NCBI GenBank assembly: GCA_009780885.1
Contig: WQZF01000010.1
Span: 1-57,300, forward strand
From: Betaproteobacteria bacterium
GTDB taxonomy: Bacteria > Pseudomonadota > Gammaproteobacteria > Burkholderiales > Rhodocyclaceae
Length of the DNA stretch: 57,300 nucleotides
Reading direction: 5' to 3'
A program made the position numbers and the translations under genes. The notes below the pieces were generated by a model. It was given only the letters and a program-made list of their open reading frames with translations. It had not been told where the DNA came from and searched no databases. Shown here in pieces: positions 1 through 9,666 of this stretch (positions are counted from its first letter, which is position 1; each line of letters opens with the position of its first letter).

Positions 1-65
1 ACCACTTGCTTGCGCCGTTCGTGCAGTTGCTCCAGTGTCGAATATCTTGCGTCGTCTTTTTCCAT
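1..65 (-). CDS. IS630-family transposase, N-terminal fragment cut by window edge
   Basis: A reading frame on the minus strand starts at ATG (65; GTG alternatives at 71 and 74) and runs off the left edge. An in-frame TGA lies about 30 nt upstream. The visible start reads MEKDDARYSTLEQLHERRKQ. The DAR near the N-terminus followed by ERRKQVV resembles the helix-turn-helix leader of IS630/Tc1-like transposases; this match is from memory of the family. Only about 21 codons are visible, so completeness cannot be judged. It lies downstream of lnt, in the same direction. Confidence 0.5.
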   Translation of the reverse strand, partial: MEKDDARYSTLEQLHERRKQV

Positions 66-358
66 CTCCACCACATGGGGATCAATCCAAATATTTCAAG
101 TATTATCGTGCCGAGTCAATAAGGAAAAACGGAAAAAAACCGCCGGAAGAGGAGGGCGGGGAAGAAGCGGAATTTTTATGGGAGAAATATGCGGTTATAC
201 TAATGCGGTGGGGGGGTAACTTATTGAATTCAAATGATTTTATTGATGACATTGTAGTAACTCCTGAAAGTAATTCCGTCAAGGCGGCAAAAGGGCGACA
301 GACAAAAAGAATGCGCCGTTTTTCCCGAAGCGTCAAACGGGTTTAACAATTCCGGGTT
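66..358. other. AT-rich intergenic stretch between lnt and the transposase
   Basis: Base composition is clearly more AT-rich than the flanking genes. A plus-strand frame is open from the window edge to 346 and a short minus-strand frame starts near 277 after a CAGGAG. Neither has a recognisable protein pattern, and the two overlap. The stretch may hold the left end of the IS630-like element, but no convincing terminal inverted repeat could be marked. Confidence 0.3.
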
Positions 359-1912
359 TCAAGCCCCGCTGTGTGGGTTGGGGGGCTTTGATGTGCGGCG
401 CTTTCCCGCTCGCGCCAGCAGCAGGGCCATTCCTGCCAGGAAAAGGAAGGCGCCATTTTTCCAGATCAGGTAGGGCGTCGATCCGGCGCGGCCCTGGACG
501 GCGGCGATGAGGACTCCGCACGTGAAGGGGGGCAATACTGCGGCAACGCTGCCGTCGGGATGGATGACTGCCGTCATGCCGGTGTTGGTGGCGCGCAGGA
601 TCGGGCGACCGGTTTCGAGCGCGCGGATGCGGGCGATTTGCAGGTGCTGCGGCTGCGCGAGCGAGTCGCCGAACCAGGCGGTGTTCGAGAGGTTCGCGAG
701 CAGGGTGGAGTCCGCTGCGGAACGGGCGATTTCTTCGCCGAAAACGTCTTCGTAGCAAATGTCGACAGCGACGCGCTGCCCGGCGAGCAAAAGCGGCGCA
801 ACGCCTTCTTCGCCGGGGATGAGTTGCGACATCGGAATGTTCATCATGCTCATGAACCATGAGAATCCCGGCGGCGTGAATTCCCCGAAGGGGACGAGAT
901 GCGCCTTGGCGTATTGCTGTTGGGGCGAGGCGCCGAGGCTGATCGCGCCGTTTTTCGGACGCTCGCGTTCGCCGAGAATGGCGCCGAAGAGGAGATCGCC
1001 GTTTTGCCGCAGCGCCAGCGTTTTCAGGGCCTCGAAATAATCCTGCGGGAATTCGTCGACAAAACCGGGCAGCGCGGTTTCAGGGAAGAGGGTGAGTTGG
1101 GCGGGGTGCTCCCGCATCAATTGGTAGTAGGCGCGCAAGGAATCGACGATGTGCGGCGCATCCCATTTGAGGCTTTGTTCGATGTTGCCCTGCACGAGGG
1201 CGACCGAAACGGGTTCGCCGTGCGGATGCGTCCATTCGATCCGGGAAAGTCCCGCGCCGCCGAGAAGGATCAGGAAGGCCAGGATCAGCGGCGGTGAAAG
1301 GAGCGGGCCGCGTTCCCGGAAGGGCGCGGCGATCAGGGCGGCGAGGAATGCGGTGAGCAGCGAGAGGCCATGGACGCCAAGGATCGGCGCGTATCCGGAA
1401 AGCGGGCTGGGCGGGGTTTGGGCGTAACCGGCGGCGAGCCAAGGGAAGCCGGTGGCGACCCAGCCGCGCAGGAATTCGCACAGCGCCCACAGGGCGGCGA
1501 AGAGGAGGGCGCGGGAAAGCAGCGGGAGCACGGCGTCGCGCCGCGCGCGCCAGAGCCGGTAAAGGAAGCCCGCCAGCGCCGGAAACGTTGCCATGACGGC
1601 GCAGAAGCAGACCGTTGCCAGCGCCGCCACCGGCATCGCCAGCCCGCCGAAGACGGAGATGCTGACGTAGATCCAGGAGACGCCGGCGCCGAACCAGCCC
1701 AGCCCGAACAGGAATCCCAACCACGCGCCTTCCCTGGCGCTATCGGCCTTTTCCAGCAGCAGGAAAAATCCCGCCAGCGTGAGCCAGACGAGAAAGAAAA
1801 TGCCGAGCGGCGCAAACGCGGCGACGCTGGCCGCGCCGAGGACAAGGGCAAGGAATCCGCAACGGCGCGGGGAATGGAAGGGGGAGAATGTGGCGGGGGC
1901 GGGAGAGGACAA
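359..1912 (-). CDS. lnt: Apolipoprotein N-acyltransferase
   Basis: This inner-membrane enzyme transfers the third acyl chain from phospholipid to the N-terminal cysteine of apolipoproteins, the last step of lipoprotein maturation. The 517 residues are usual for the family. Several N-terminal membrane segments (roughly residues 15-215) precede a nitrilase-like catalytic domain. The expected triad is visible: Glu278 in LFPETALPG, Lys336 in YAKAHLVPFGE and Cys386 in VDICYEDVF. The C-terminal segment has NLSNTAWFGDS and RATNTGMTA, typical of Lnt. The longest frame begins with TTG at 1912 and an in-frame stop lies just upstream, so the start is uncertain. It ends the minus-strand set with corC, ybeY and phoH, the usual proteobacterial neighbours, but a repeat element separates it from corC. 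Confidence 0.95.
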   Translation of the reverse strand: MSSPAPATFSPFHSPRRCGFLALVLGAASVAAFAPLGIFFLVWLTLAGFFLLLEKADSAREGAWLGFLFGLGWFGAGVSWIYVSISVFGGLAMPVAALATVCFCAVMATFPALAGFLYRLWRARRDAVLPLLSRALLFAALWALCEFLRGWVATGFPWLAAGYAQTPPSPLSGYAPILGVHGLSLLTAFLAALIAAPFRERGPLLSPPLILAFLILLGGAGLSRIEWTHPHGEPVSVALVQGNIEQSLKWDAPHIVDSLRAYYQLMREHPAQLTLFPETALPGFVDEFPQDYFEALKTLALRQNGDLLFGAILGERERPKNGAISLGASPQQQYAKAHLVPFGEFTPPGFSWFMSMMNIPMSQLIPGEEGVAPLLLAGQRVAVDICYEDVFGEEIARSAADSTLLANLSNTAWFGDSLAQPQHLQIARIRALETGRPILRATNTGMTAVIHPDGSVAAVLPPFTCGVLIAAVQGRAGSTPYLIWKNGAFLFLAGMALLLARAGKRRTSKPPNPHSGA

Positions 1913-1934
1913 TGTGCTTTGCCGTCAGATGAGC

Positions 1935-2033
1935 CGTAGGATGGGGTGAGCGTTAGCGAAACCCATCGGAGTTTCGGATTGAGGAATTCGGATTGAGGAA
2001 TGATGGGTTTCGCTTCGCTCTACCCATCCTACG
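1935..2033. repeat. Intergenic inverted repeat, GTAGGATGGG family, copy 1
   Basis: Two arms face each other: GTAGGATGGGG..GCGAAACCCATC and GATGGGTTTCGC..CTACCCATCCTAC. A short centre contains GGATTGAGGAA twice. Near-identical elements lie at 4819-4901 and 13909-13992. It separates lnt from corC. Confidence 0.85.
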
Positions 2034-2059
2034 CGAACGTCATTGCCAGGTCCTCTGCC

Positions 2060-2914
2060 CTATTCATCCACCACTCCATTGAGCGCGCGGTCGACGAGCA
2101 GGGTGTAGAGGCGGCGGCTGTCGGCGCGCAGTACGTGGAAGCAGAATTCGTCGATGCTGACGCTTTCGTGCCGTTTCGGGACGCGGCCAAGGTGGTTGAG
2201 GATCATGCCGCCGACGGTGTCGGCCTCGTCGTCGGGGAAGGCGCTGCCGAACGCGGCGTTGAAGTCGGCGATTTCGGTCTGCGCCTTGACGCGGTAGCGC
2301 CCGGCCTGGTCGATCTGGATGTTGTCGGAGGCTTCGTCGAAATCGTATTCGTCCTCGATGTCGCCGACGATTTGTTCGAGCACGTCCTCGATCGTCACCA
2401 GCCCGGAGACGCCGCCGTATTCGTCGACGACGATCGCCATGTGATTGCGCGAGACGCGGAATTCGCGCAGCAACACGTTGAGGCGCTTCGATTCGGGGAT
2501 GAAGACCGCCGGACGCAGCCAGTCGCGCAGGTGGAATTCGGGTTCGGTCTGGAGGCGCAGCAGATCCTTTGCCAGCATGATGCCGATGACGTTGTCGCGG
2601 TTGCCGTCGTGCACGGGAAAACGCGAGTGCGCGGCTTCGATGACGATGGAGACGAGTTCGGGAAGCGGGGTGTCGACGTCGATCATGTCCAGTTGGGCGC
2701 GCGGCACCATGACATCGCGCACGCAGGTGTCGGAAGCCGAGAGCGCGCCTTCGGTGATCGACAGCGCGTCGGCGTCGAGCAGGTGGCGCTCGAAGGCGGA
2801 ATGCAGCAGGGCGAGCAACTGCTCGCGGTCCCCCGGCTCGCGCAGGAGCAGGGTGGAGAGGCGTTCGAGAAATCCGGGCTTGTGATTCGAGTTGTCCATA
2901 ATTTCAGGATTCAT
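2060..2914 (-). CDS. corC: CorC/YbeX-type CBS-domain protein (Mg/Co efflux accessory or envelope factor)
   Basis: The 284-residue protein has the compact CorC layout. A short N-terminal region leads to tandem CBS domains (about residues 65-190, with [15 protein letters not shown] and [23 protein letters not shown]). A C-terminal CorC_HlyC domain follows (about 200-280, with EIADFNAAF and DTVGGMI). The CBS pair probably binds adenine nucleotides. The protein is classically linked to magnesium/cobalt resistance, and its conserved position between ybeY and lnt suggests a role with those genes. The start overlaps the ybeY stop by 4 nt, so the two are translationally coupled. Confidence 0.92.
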   Translation of the reverse strand: MNPEIMDNSNHKPGFLERLSTLLLREPGDREQLLALLHSAFERHLLDADALSITEGALSASDTCVRDVMVPRAQLDMIDVDTPLPELVSIVIEAAHSRFPVHDGNRDNVIGIMLAKDLLRLQTEPEFHLRDWLRPAVFIPESKRLNVLLREFRVSRNHMAIVVDEYGGVSGLVTIEDVLEQIVGDIEDEYDFDEASDNIQIDQAGRYRVKAQTEIADFNAAFGSAFPDDEADTVGGMILNHLGRVPKRHESVSIDEFCFHVLRADSRRLYTLLVDRALNGVVDE

Positions 2915-3456
2915 TCTTGATAGGGATCGGGATAGCCGAGCGCGGCGAGAATTTGCCGTTCCATCGTTTCCATTTTCCTGGCCGCCCCCTTGCCTCTTTC
3001 GTGGTCGTAACCCTGAAGGTGCAGCATACCATGCACGATCAGGTGGGCGTAATGCGCCAGGAGAGGCTTGTTCCCCGCCCTGGCTTCGGCGGCGACGACG
3101 GGCGCGCAGACGGCGAGATCGCCGACGATGAGGGAGGATGGAGTTGGAGATACGCCGGGGGCTTCGTCTTCGTAGGCGAAGGAGAGGACATTGGTCGCGT
3201 AATCCTTGCCCCGGTAGGCGTGGTTCAGGCTTCGGCCTTCCTCGGCGTCGACAAGGCGGACGGTGATTTTTCCGCCGCGCTTCTGGCCTTCGGAAGCATG
3301 ATCGAGCGCGGTCCGCACCCAGAGGCGGATTTGCGCGCGCGAAGGCAGCACCGGCGCTCTGGCGGCGTATTGCACCGAAAGATCGAGGCGGCGCGAGGGT
3401 GAAGGCTGCAAGGGGGAGGGAAGAGGCGGGGAACGCCTTCGGGGTGGTTCGTTCAT
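2911..3456 (-). CDS. ybeY: Endoribonuclease YbeY (16S rRNA maturation)
   Basis: YbeY is a zinc metalloprotein needed for 16S rRNA 3' end maturation and late 70S quality control. The family signature [12 protein letters not shown], with its three metal-binding histidines, lies at about residues 138-150 of 181. [16 protein letters not shown], the other hallmark, is around residue 75. The N-terminal 30 residues are a proline- and arginine-rich extension of uncertain use, so a later start is possible. It overlaps phoH upstream and corC downstream by 4 nt each, giving a coupled operon. Confidence 0.95.
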   Translation of the reverse strand: MNEPPRRRSPPLPSPLQPSPSRRLDLSVQYAARAPVLPSRAQIRLWVRTALDHASEGQKRGGKITVRLVDAEEGRSLNHAYRGKDYATNVLSFAYEDEAPGVSPTPSSLIVGDLAVCAPVVAAEARAGNKPLLAHYAHLIVHGMLHLQGYDHERGKGAARKMETMERQILAALGYPDPYQE

Positions 3457-4460
3457 GATTCGGAAGCCTTGGCGTCCGCCTCGTAGGCGGCGACGATGCG
3501 CGCGACGAGCGGATGACGCACCACGTCCTTGCCGGTGAATTCGGTGCAGGCGATGCCGCGCACTTCCTTCAGGATGCGGAAGGCTTCGACCAGCCCGCTT
3601 TTCTGTCCGCGCGGCAGGTCGACCTGGGTGATGTCGCCGGTGATGACGGCCCTGGAACCGATGCCGATCCGGGTCAGGAACATCTTCATCTGCTCCGGCG
3701 TCGTGTTCTGCGCCTCGTCGAGAATGATGAAGGCGTGGTTGAGCGTGCGCCCGCGCATGTAGGCGAGCGGCGCGATTTCGATGGATTGCCGCTCCAGCAG
3801 CTTCATCACGCGCTCGAAACCCATCAGATCGTAAAGCGCGTCGTAGAGCGGGCGCAGGTAGGGATCGACTTTCTGCGAGAGGTCGCCGGGCAGGAAGCCA
3901 AGCCGTTCGCCCGCTTCCACCGCCGGACGGGTGAGCACGATGCGCTCGACCAGTTCGCGCTCGAAGGCATCGACCGCCGAGGCGACGGCGAGATAGGTTT
4001 TGCCGGTGCCGGCGGGGCCGATCCCGAAGGTGACGTCGTGTTCCTGGATATGTTTCAGGTAGACGATCTGGTTCGCAGTGCGCCCGTGCAATTCCGCCTT
4101 GCGCGTGACCAGCGCCGGCATCGCGCCGGGATTGGCAAGCGGCGAAAGCGCGCGCACCGGGCGGTTCAGGATTTCGATCAGGCCCAGTTGCACATCCTCG
4201 ATCGACAGGCTTTCATCCGCGCGTCCATAGAAGTGCTGCAAGGCCTCGGCGCCAAGCGGCGCGCGTTCGGGCGAGCCGGAAACGGTGAAGCGTTCGCCGC
4301 GACGGGCGATGTTCACGTCGAGCGCGGTTTCGATCTGGCGCAGGTTCTCGTCGAGCGGCCCGCACAGGCACGCGAGCCGCGCGTTATCTACCGGCGAGAG
4401 CAGCAGCTCGACCGGCTTGCTGGTGCGCGCGGGGCGCTCGCTGGGCGGCCTGGATTTCAT
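3453..4460 (-). CDS. ybeZ: PhoH-like ATPase (YbeZ)
   Basis: This is a predicted cytoplasmic P-loop ATPase that acts with YbeY in RNA metabolism. The Walker A motif GPAGTGKT is at residues 148-155 and the Walker B region [15 protein letters not shown] is near 240. The N-terminal 60-100 residues form the short KH-like domain usual for YbeZ. Length (335 aa) is normal and there is no fused PIN domain, unlike PhoH2 proteins. The ATG overlaps the stop of the upstream antitoxin-like gene in an ATGA arrangement, which is unusual for this operon; normally miaB lies directly upstream. Confidence 0.95.
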   Translation of the reverse strand: MKSRPPSERPARTSKPVELLLSPVDNARLACLCGPLDENLRQIETALDVNIARRGERFTVSGSPERAPLGAEALQHFYGRADESLSIEDVQLGLIEILNRPVRALSPLANPGAMPALVTRKAELHGRTANQIVYLKHIQEHDVTFGIGPAGTGKTYLAVASAVDAFERELVERIVLTRPAVEAGERLGFLPGDLSQKVDPYLRPLYDALYDLMGFERVMKLLERQSIEIAPLAYMRGRTLNHAFIILDEAQNTTPEQMKMFLTRIGIGSRAVITGDITQVDLPRGQKSGLVEAFRILKEVRGIACTEFTGKDVVRHPLVARIVAAYEADAKASES

Positions 4461-4726
4461 GCGGTCTGAATTTGCCAGGGATTGATGACTCGCGCAGGAG
4501 CCTTGTCGCGCACGCTCTCGAAGATGGCGAATTCTTCATCGCTCAGGCTGGCCTCACGACCGATCTCGGCCAGCAGAGAACCCAGTTTTATCCGCCCTTG
4601 CGGCTTCACCACGGATTCCAGAATTTCGCGGATTTCGGCCTCTGTGCTGTGGCCGTGTTTGGCGGCCCGCACGCGGATGGCGCGGTGCACCTCGTCGGGC
4701 ACATTAGGAACGGTAACAGATGCCAT
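4457..4726 (-). CDS. FitA/VapB-like ribbon-helix-helix antitoxin without a toxin
   Basis: The 89-residue protein begins with the Arc/FitA-type pattern SVTVPNVPDEVHRAIRVRA (strand, then helix), followed by HSTEAEIREILESVV (second helix). This is the DNA-binding half of FitA-like antitoxins. The remaining 45 residues, up to the C-terminal [10 protein letters not shown], would be the toxin-contact tail. A ribosome-binding sequence GAGGG precedes the ATG. In fitAB/vapBC pairs the next gene is a PIN-domain RNase whose start overlaps the antitoxin stop. Here phoH occupies that place, with a 4-nt overlap, so the toxin is absent or was never there. It sits inside the miaB-phoH-ybeY operon and may have inserted with the adjacent repeat. 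The family call is fairly sure; the role is unknown. Confidence 0.8.
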   Translation of the reverse strand: MASVTVPNVPDEVHRAIRVRAAKHGHSTEAEIREILESVVKPQGRIKLGSLLAEIGREASLSDEEFAIFESVRDKAPARVINPWQIQTA

Positions 4727-4818
4727 ATTTCAAACCCTCATGATGTTTCGATTGCATTTTGTCAGATTGCAAACATTTACATTTTGAACAGGCAAATAAA
4801 GATTGCTTTTCAAGGCAT

Positions 4819-4901
4819 GTAGGATGGGTAGAGCGCAGCGAAACCCATCATTTCTCAACCTGAAACTCCGATGGGTTTCGCTGCGCTCTACCCATCCTAC
4901 G
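4819..4901. repeat. Intergenic inverted repeat, GTAGGATGGG family, copy 2
   Basis: The arms GTAGGATGGGTAGAGCGCAG and its complement (CTGCGCTCTACCCATCCTAC) enclose GAAACCCATCATTTCTCAACCTGAAACTCCG-type filler. It lies between miaB and the antitoxin gene and would form a very long hairpin on transcription. Confidence 0.88.
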
Positions 4902-4924
4902 CGAATTGGGGGCGGCCCGGTTTT

Positions 4925-6319
4925 TCAATCCTTGATTACTGGGTGAATGGCCTGACTTTCATGCGGCACGACCTCCCCTCGCAATGAATGCGGCAAAGCC
5001 TCCGTGATGCGCACGTCGATGAAATTTCCGGCCAGCGCCGCGCGTCGCGCCGGGGGAATCATGGCGCAGGAGAAGTTGAGGACGCGGTTGTTGCCGGTGC
5101 GCGCGGCGAGTTCTTCCGCGTTTTTTTTCGAGGCGCCTTCGATCAGCACGCGCTGGACGCTGCCGATCATCGAACGGCTGATCGCCTGGACTTCCTCGTC
5201 GATCCGCTTTTGCAGCCTTGATAGCCGCGCCGATTTGATTTCCGGCGGCGTCGTGTCCGGCAGTTCCGCCGCCGGGGTGCCGGGGCGAGGGCTGTAGAGA
5301 AAGGAAAAGGAAGCGTCGAAACGCACTTCTTCGATCAGGCGCATCGTCTGCTCGAAATCGGCTTCCGTCTCGCCGGGAAAGCCGACGATGAAATCGGAAG
5401 AGAGCGAGATATCCGGACGCGCCGCGCGGAGCTTGCGCACGATCGACTTGTATTCGAGCGCCGTGTAGCCGCGCTTCATCGCCGCCAGCACGCGGTCGGA
5501 GCCGGATTGCACCGGCAGGTGCAGATGCGAGACGAGGCTCGGCGTCTTCGCGTAGACGTCGATCAGCCGTTGCGTCATCTCGCGCGGATGCGAGGTCGTG
5601 TAGCGGATGCGCTCGATCCCCGGCATTTCCGCGAGGTATTCGATCAGCATCGCCAGGTCGGCAGTCTCGCCGCCGCTTCCCATGAGGCCGCGATAGGCGT
5701 TGACGTTCTGCCCAAGCAGGGTGATTTCCTTCACGCCCTGGTCGGCCAGGCCGGCGACTTCGGTCAGCACATCGTCGAAGGGGCGCGAGACTTCCTCGCC
5801 GCGCGTATAGGGAACGATGCAGAAGGAACAGAATTTCGAGCAGCCTTCCATGACCGAAACGAAGGCCGAAGCGCCTTCCTTGCGCGGCGGCGGCAGCGCG
5901 TCGAACTTTTCGATTTCCGGAAAGGAGACATCGACCGCCGCCTGTCCGCGCGCGCGGCGCTCGGCGATCAGCTGCGGCAAGCGGTGCAGGGTCTGCGGCC
6001 CGAAAACGATATCGACATAGGGCGCGCGCCGTACGATCGCCTCGCCTTCCTGGCTGGCGACACAGCCGCCGACGCCGATGATGAGGTCGGGATTGGCCTT
6101 TTTCAGGTGCCGGACCCGGCCCAGATCGTGAAACACTTTCTCCTGCGCCTTTTCGCGCACCGAGCAGGTGTTGAAGAGAATGATGTCCGCCTCCTCGGGC
6201 GACGCGGCGGCAGCAATGCCCCCGGAGCCTTCGGCGGCGGCGAGCACGTCGAACATCTTGCTTGAATCGTACTCGTTCATCTGGCACCCGAAAGTGCGGA
6301 TGAAAAGTTTCTTGGGCAT
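4925..6319 (-). CDS. miaB: tRNA-2-methylthio-N6-dimethylallyladenosine synthase
   Basis: MiaB is a radical-SAM methylthiotransferase that converts i6A37 to ms2i6A37 in tRNAs reading UNN codons. With the start at 6319 ([19 protein letters not shown]) the protein has 464 residues, normal for the family. The longer open frame upstream encodes an Arg/His-rich stretch that is not MiaB-like. The auxiliary cluster cysteines are C12, C52 and C86. The radical-SAM CxxxCxxC is C160-C164-C167 in [20 protein letters not shown]-terminal TRAM domain covers about residues 380-450. It is the first universally conserved gene of the miaB-phoH-ybeY-corC-lnt run. Confidence 0.96.
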   Translation of the reverse strand: MPKKLFIRTFGCQMNEYDSSKMFDVLAAAEGSGGIAAAASPEEADIILFNTCSVREKAQEKVFHDLGRVRHLKKANPDLIIGVGGCVASQEGEAIVRRAPYVDIVFGPQTLHRLPQLIAERRARGQAAVDVSFPEIEKFDALPPPRKEGASAFVSVMEGCSKFCSFCIVPYTRGEEVSRPFDDVLTEVAGLADQGVKEITLLGQNVNAYRGLMGSGGETADLAMLIEYLAEMPGIERIRYTTSHPREMTQRLIDVYAKTPSLVSHLHLPVQSGSDRVLAAMKRGYTALEYKSIVRKLRAARPDISLSSDFIVGFPGETEADFEQTMRLIEEVRFDASFSFLYSPRPGTPAAELPDTTPPEIKSARLSRLQKRIDEEVQAISRSMIGSVQRVLIEGASKKNAEELAARTGNNRVLNFSCAMIPPARRAALAGNFIDVRITEALPHSLRGEVVPHESQAIHPVIKD

Positions 6320-6395
6320 CGGAAAAATACGGAAGGAAAAATTATGCCGGCGATTGGAGGACGCCGAATCTTGCTGTCGGAGTGGCGGCGAAGAA

Positions 6396-6872
6396 TTAAC
6401 GGAAGATCGTTGTCGACTGTGCCGTCGTCGGTGTTGTCGTTGGTGTCGCCGTCGGTGTCGTCGTATCCCCGGAGGCGGGGGTTGGCACCACGGTTTCTTC
6501 GGGCGGAAGGGGAACGGGAGTCGCAAGCGCGGCCTCGATTTCCAGCGGGGTCAGCACCCAAAGACGGGAAACATTGCCGAAATTGTCGAACTGGTAACGC
6601 ACGATGGTCGGCTGCTGGATCGATACCGGCGTGATGATGAGATTCGTGGCGCCGCGCGCTTGCAGGATCGACGAGGCGGGATATTCGTGGCCATCAATGA
6701 CGATCCGCCCCGGCGTCCGGATCGGGAGCATTTCTCCGAATTTTGTCTGGTCACTGAAGCTGCGCACGGAACGCTGCACGTAGGGCGTCTGCTGCGGGGC
6801 GGTGACAGGAGCATCCATCACCGAGCCGACGATGGCGCTGATAATGGAGGAAAGGATCATGGGGGTGGGCAT
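6396..6872 (-). CDS. Hypothetical protein with Thr/Pro-rich tail
   Basis: I do not recognise this 158-residue protein. It starts with a hydrophobic stretch ([18 protein letters not shown]), which may be a short membrane anchor or amphipathic helix. A folded-looking middle follows (about residues 35-115, with [16 protein letters not shown] and [17 protein letters not shown]). It ends in a low-complexity tail rich in TPTATPTT repeats, encoded by a GTCGGTGTCG-type DNA repeat. It lies 76 nt upstream of miaB on the same strand and may be co-transcribed. No strong ribosome-binding site precedes the ATG at 6872; the ATG at 6861 is an alternative. Confidence 0.6.
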   Translation of the reverse strand: MPTPMILSSIISAIVGSVMDAPVTAPQQTPYVQRSVRSFSDQTKFGEMLPIRTPGRIVIDGHEYPASSILQARGATNLIITPVSIQQPTIVRYQFDNFGNVSRLWVLTPLEIEAALATPVPLPPEETVVPTPASGDTTTPTATPTTTPTTAQSTTIFR

Positions 6873-7122
6873 AATGACTGATTATAAACGAATATTCCAT
6901 GGAATTCCATGGGAATTGCAGGGGCATTGCACGAATGCCGTTGTGGTAGGCGACAGACTCGCGCGTCATCCTCCTGAAATTTATTTCCAGGAAAACCGGG
7001 TTTCGGCCTTGCAGGAAACCGGCAGGGACGTGGATACGGAATATATTTTTCCCGGAACGCTTGTCGCATGCCGAAAAACTACATACCATTCGAGGGCCTG
7101 AATTCCTGCTTCGCTCCTATTT

Positions 7123-8883
7123 ATGAAATTTTCTCGTTTGGCATTGCTTGCACTCTCCCTGTCCTGGGCTTTTGGGGTTGGCGCACAACCTTCGGAGGGA
7201 ACTTCCGCAGGGCCTTCCTTCGCGCGGACTCCTCCTCCCCAGGCCGCAGAGACCGGGTTCCGTCCTGTTGCTTCTCCTGCAGCTTCGTCCGCCGAGAATT
7301 CGCCGGGAAGCATCGTTTTCTACATTCTGCTTGGAGAGATTGCCCTTCAGCGCGGAAAACCCGATCTGGCGCTGGCGGCATACTACGATCTCGCGGCGCT
7401 CTCGAATGATCCCCGCGCGCTGGAACGCGCGATTGAAATCGCAGGCTATGCGCGCCGTCTCGACGTTGCGCTCGAACTTGCGCAGCGCTGGGTGACGCTT
7501 GATCCGGATTCTCAGGAGGCGCGGCAAATGCTTGCCAGCGTGCTGATCATGGAGAATCGCCTCGATGAGTTGGAGCCGCATCTGGCGAAGCTTCTGGCGC
7601 AGGATGAGAAGAATCTTGGATCCAATTTCCTGCGCTTGCATCGCATGTTCGCGCGCAGCTCCGACAAGGCAGCGGTGTTTTCCGTTGTGGAAAAACTGGC
7701 TGCGCCATACCCGGGGATTGCCGAAGCGCATTACGCGCTGTCGATCGCGGCTTCGGACGCGAAACAGCCGGAGAAGGCGTGGCAGGAGATCCGGCGCGCG
7801 CTCGAATTGCGCCCCGACTGGAGCGTTGCCGCGCTTACCGAAGCGCAGATGCTGACGGTGGAAGGGACCATTCCCAAGGCTATCGAGCGGCTGGAGCACT
7901 TCCTTGGCGGCAATCCCGATGCGGTGGATGTGCGGATGCACCTGGCGCGTCTGTACATTACCGACAAACAATACGACAAGGCCCGCAAGCAGTTCGAGAT
8001 TCTGCTCGAAACCAATCCCGACAATCCGGATGTTATTTACCCTGTCGCGATCCTTGCGTTGCAGCAGAACGATAACGAAACAGCGCAGAAGCTGCTGCGG
8101 CGCTTGCTGGAAACCAATTTTGTCCAGCCGGACACGGCCCATTTCTATTTGGGCCAGATTGCCGAGGAAGGCAAGAAACCCGGCGCGGCGCTGGAAGAAT
8201 ACGCCCAGATCGGGTTTGGCGATTATTACGTTGCGGCCCAGGTGCGGCGTGCCGTGATTCTTGCGGGGCAGGGCAAACTCGACGAGGCGCGGACGCTTTT
8301 GAAAGAGGCGGCTGCGCGTTATGCGCCGGGGAAAATTCCCTTCCTGATGGCGCAGGCGCACCTCCTGCGCGAAGCCAGGCAGAACGAAGAAGCCTTCGTG
8401 CTGTTGCAGGATGCGATCAGGGAACAGCCGGATCAACCCGAGTTGCTCTACGACGCGGCGTTGCTGGCCGAAAAGCTCGGGCGTTTCGATGTGCTTGAGG
8501 CCCACTTGCGGCGCGTCATCGCGTTGCGGCCCGACGAAGCCCAGGCCTACAACGCGCTCGGCTACACCTTTGCCGATCAGGGAATTCGCCTCGATGAGGC
8601 GCAATCGTTGATTGCAAAGGCGCTCGAATTGGCGCCGCAGGATCCGTTCATCATGGACAGCATGGGATGGGTGCATTACCGGCGCGGCGATCTGGAAAGC
8701 GCGGAAAAATATCTGAGCAGCGCTTACCGGATTCGTGCCGACCCGGAAATTGCCGCGCATCTCGGGGAAGTCCTGTGGATGCGCGACCGCCGTGAAGATG
8801 CGCGCAAGCTCTGGCGCGAGGCGCTGGAAACGGCGCCGCAGAATGAGGCCCTGCTTGCCGTGTGGAAGAAATTCACGCCTTGA
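7123..8883 (+). CDS. Exported tetratricopeptide-repeat protein upstream of lolB
   Basis: A signal peptide is clear: MKFSRLALLALSLSW up to about residue 22 (VGAQ). The remaining ~560 residues are made of TPR-like helix pairs. Visible examples are GEIALQRGKPDLALAAYYDLA (near 75), AHLLREARQNEEAFVLLQDA (near 415) and YNALGYTFADQGIRLDEAQSL (near 480). The repeats suggest a protein-interaction scaffold in the periplasm or at the outer membrane. Its place directly before lolB and ispE is conserved in betaproteobacteria, but its function is unassigned. Its last codons overlap the lolB frame by about 20 nt, so translation is probably coupled. Confidence 0.85.
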   Translation: MKFSRLALLALSLSWAFGVGAQPSEGTSAGPSFARTPPPQAAETGFRPVASPAASSAENSPGSIVFYILLGEIALQRGKPDLALAAYYDLAALSNDPRALERAIEIAGYARRLDVALELAQRWVTLDPDSQEARQMLASVLIMENRLDELEPHLAKLLAQDEKNLGSNFLRLHRMFARSSDKAAVFSVVEKLAAPYPGIAEAHYALSIAASDAKQPEKAWQEIRRALELRPDWSVAALTEAQMLTVEGTIPKAIERLEHFLGGNPDAVDVRMHLARLYITDKQYDKARKQFEILLETNPDNPDVIYPVAILALQQNDNETAQKLLRRLLETNFVQPDTAHFYLGQIAEEGKKPGAALEEYAQIGFGDYYVAAQVRRAVILAGQGKLDEARTLLKEAAARYAPGKIPFLMAQAHLLREARQNEEAFVLLQDAIREQPDQPELLYDAALLAEKLGRFDVLEAHLRRVIALRPDEAQAYNALGYTFADQGIRLDEAQSLIAKALELAPQDPFIMDSMGWVHYRRGDLESAEKYLSSAYRIRADPEIAAHLGEVLWMRDRREDARKLWREALETAPQNEALLAVWKKFTP

Positions 8884-9641
8884 AACCGGAACTTCCTGCC
8901 ACTTCCCGTTGCGCCGCCCGAAACAGCTTCCGGCGGCGTTTTCCGTTTTTGCCGTCCCTGCTGTTTTTTCCGCTGCTCCTTGCGCTTTCTGCGTGCACGG
9001 GACTTTCGCCGCCACGCGAAGGAGAGCCGCTTCCTGCGCGCCCTGAAGTGCGCAACTTCGCGGTAGAAGGGCGTTTCGCCCTCCGCAGCGGCAAGGAAGC
9101 TGTTTCTGGCCGCCTGAGCTGGCAGCATTTCGAAGCCGGGAGCGAGGAAGGCGGCGAAAGAGGCGCGGACGCGCTGCTTCTTTCCAGTCCAATCGGGCAG
9201 GGAATGGCCGAACTCATCGTCACCTCCATGGGCGCGCAACTGAATACCTCCGACGGCAGACACTATTCCGGTTCCGATCCGGAGCGCCTGCTCCTCGACG
9301 TGCTCGGAGTCGCATTGCCGCTGCGGGAATTGCCGCGCCTGCTGCCCGGACAGCCCCGGCGCGGCGACACCGTGGAATGGGACAGCATCGGGCGTCCCCG
9401 GGTCATCGAATATGGCGGCTGGACCGTCGAATACGGCTATGCCGGCGAACTTTCCGGTGAATTGCCGAAGACGGTCGAGGCGAAAGGCCGGGAAGGGCTC
9501 CTGTTGCGCCTGATCATCGAATCGTGGGATTTTCATTCCGATCCGCAATCCTTGCGTCCACGCCTGTTTGGAGCGCCACCGCCGGAAAATTTCATGCCGC
9601 CAGTCCGGGAATCCGGAAAAGGCGCCGTTTTTGCCCAATAG
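8862..9641 (+). CDS. lolB: Outer-membrane lipoprotein receptor LolB
   Basis: LolB takes lipoproteins from the periplasmic carrier LolA and inserts them in the outer membrane, and is itself a lipoprotein. A basic N-terminus is followed by a hydrophobic segment and the lipobox LSAC, with Cys near residue 46. The mature part opens with VRNFAVEGRFALRSGKEAVSGRLSWQH, the typical LolB start, and contains DALLLSSPIGQGMAEL. The start is uncertain: GTG at 8862 overlaps the TPR gene, and TTG at 8880 would shorten the leader. The gene sits between the TPR gene and ispE, the standard order. Confidence 0.9.
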   Translation: MEEIHALKPELPATSRCAARNSFRRRFPFLPSLLFFPLLLALSACTGLSPPREGEPLPARPEVRNFAVEGRFALRSGKEAVSGRLSWQHFEAGSEEGGERGADALLLSSPIGQGMAELIVTSMGAQLNTSDGRHYSGSDPERLLLDVLGVALPLRELPRLLPGQPRRGDTVEWDSIGRPRVIEYGGWTVEYGYAGELSGELPKTVEAKGREGLLLRLIIESWDFHSDPQSLRPRLFGAPPPENFMPPVRESGKGAVFAQ

Positions 9642-9666
9642 ACTGCCTGTGTATTGTGACCGGATC

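Noticed and set aside
103-336. 77-codon minus-strand frame downstream of lnt
   Set aside because: Low-complexity, no family features, and a competing plus-strand frame; too uncertain to call.
2000-2920. 306-codon plus-strand frame over corC
   Set aside because: Shadow of a strongly conserved CBS-domain protein.
7117-9192. 691-codon minus-strand frame over the TPR and lolB genes
   Set aside because: The plus-strand genes have signal peptides and family motifs; the minus frame has none.
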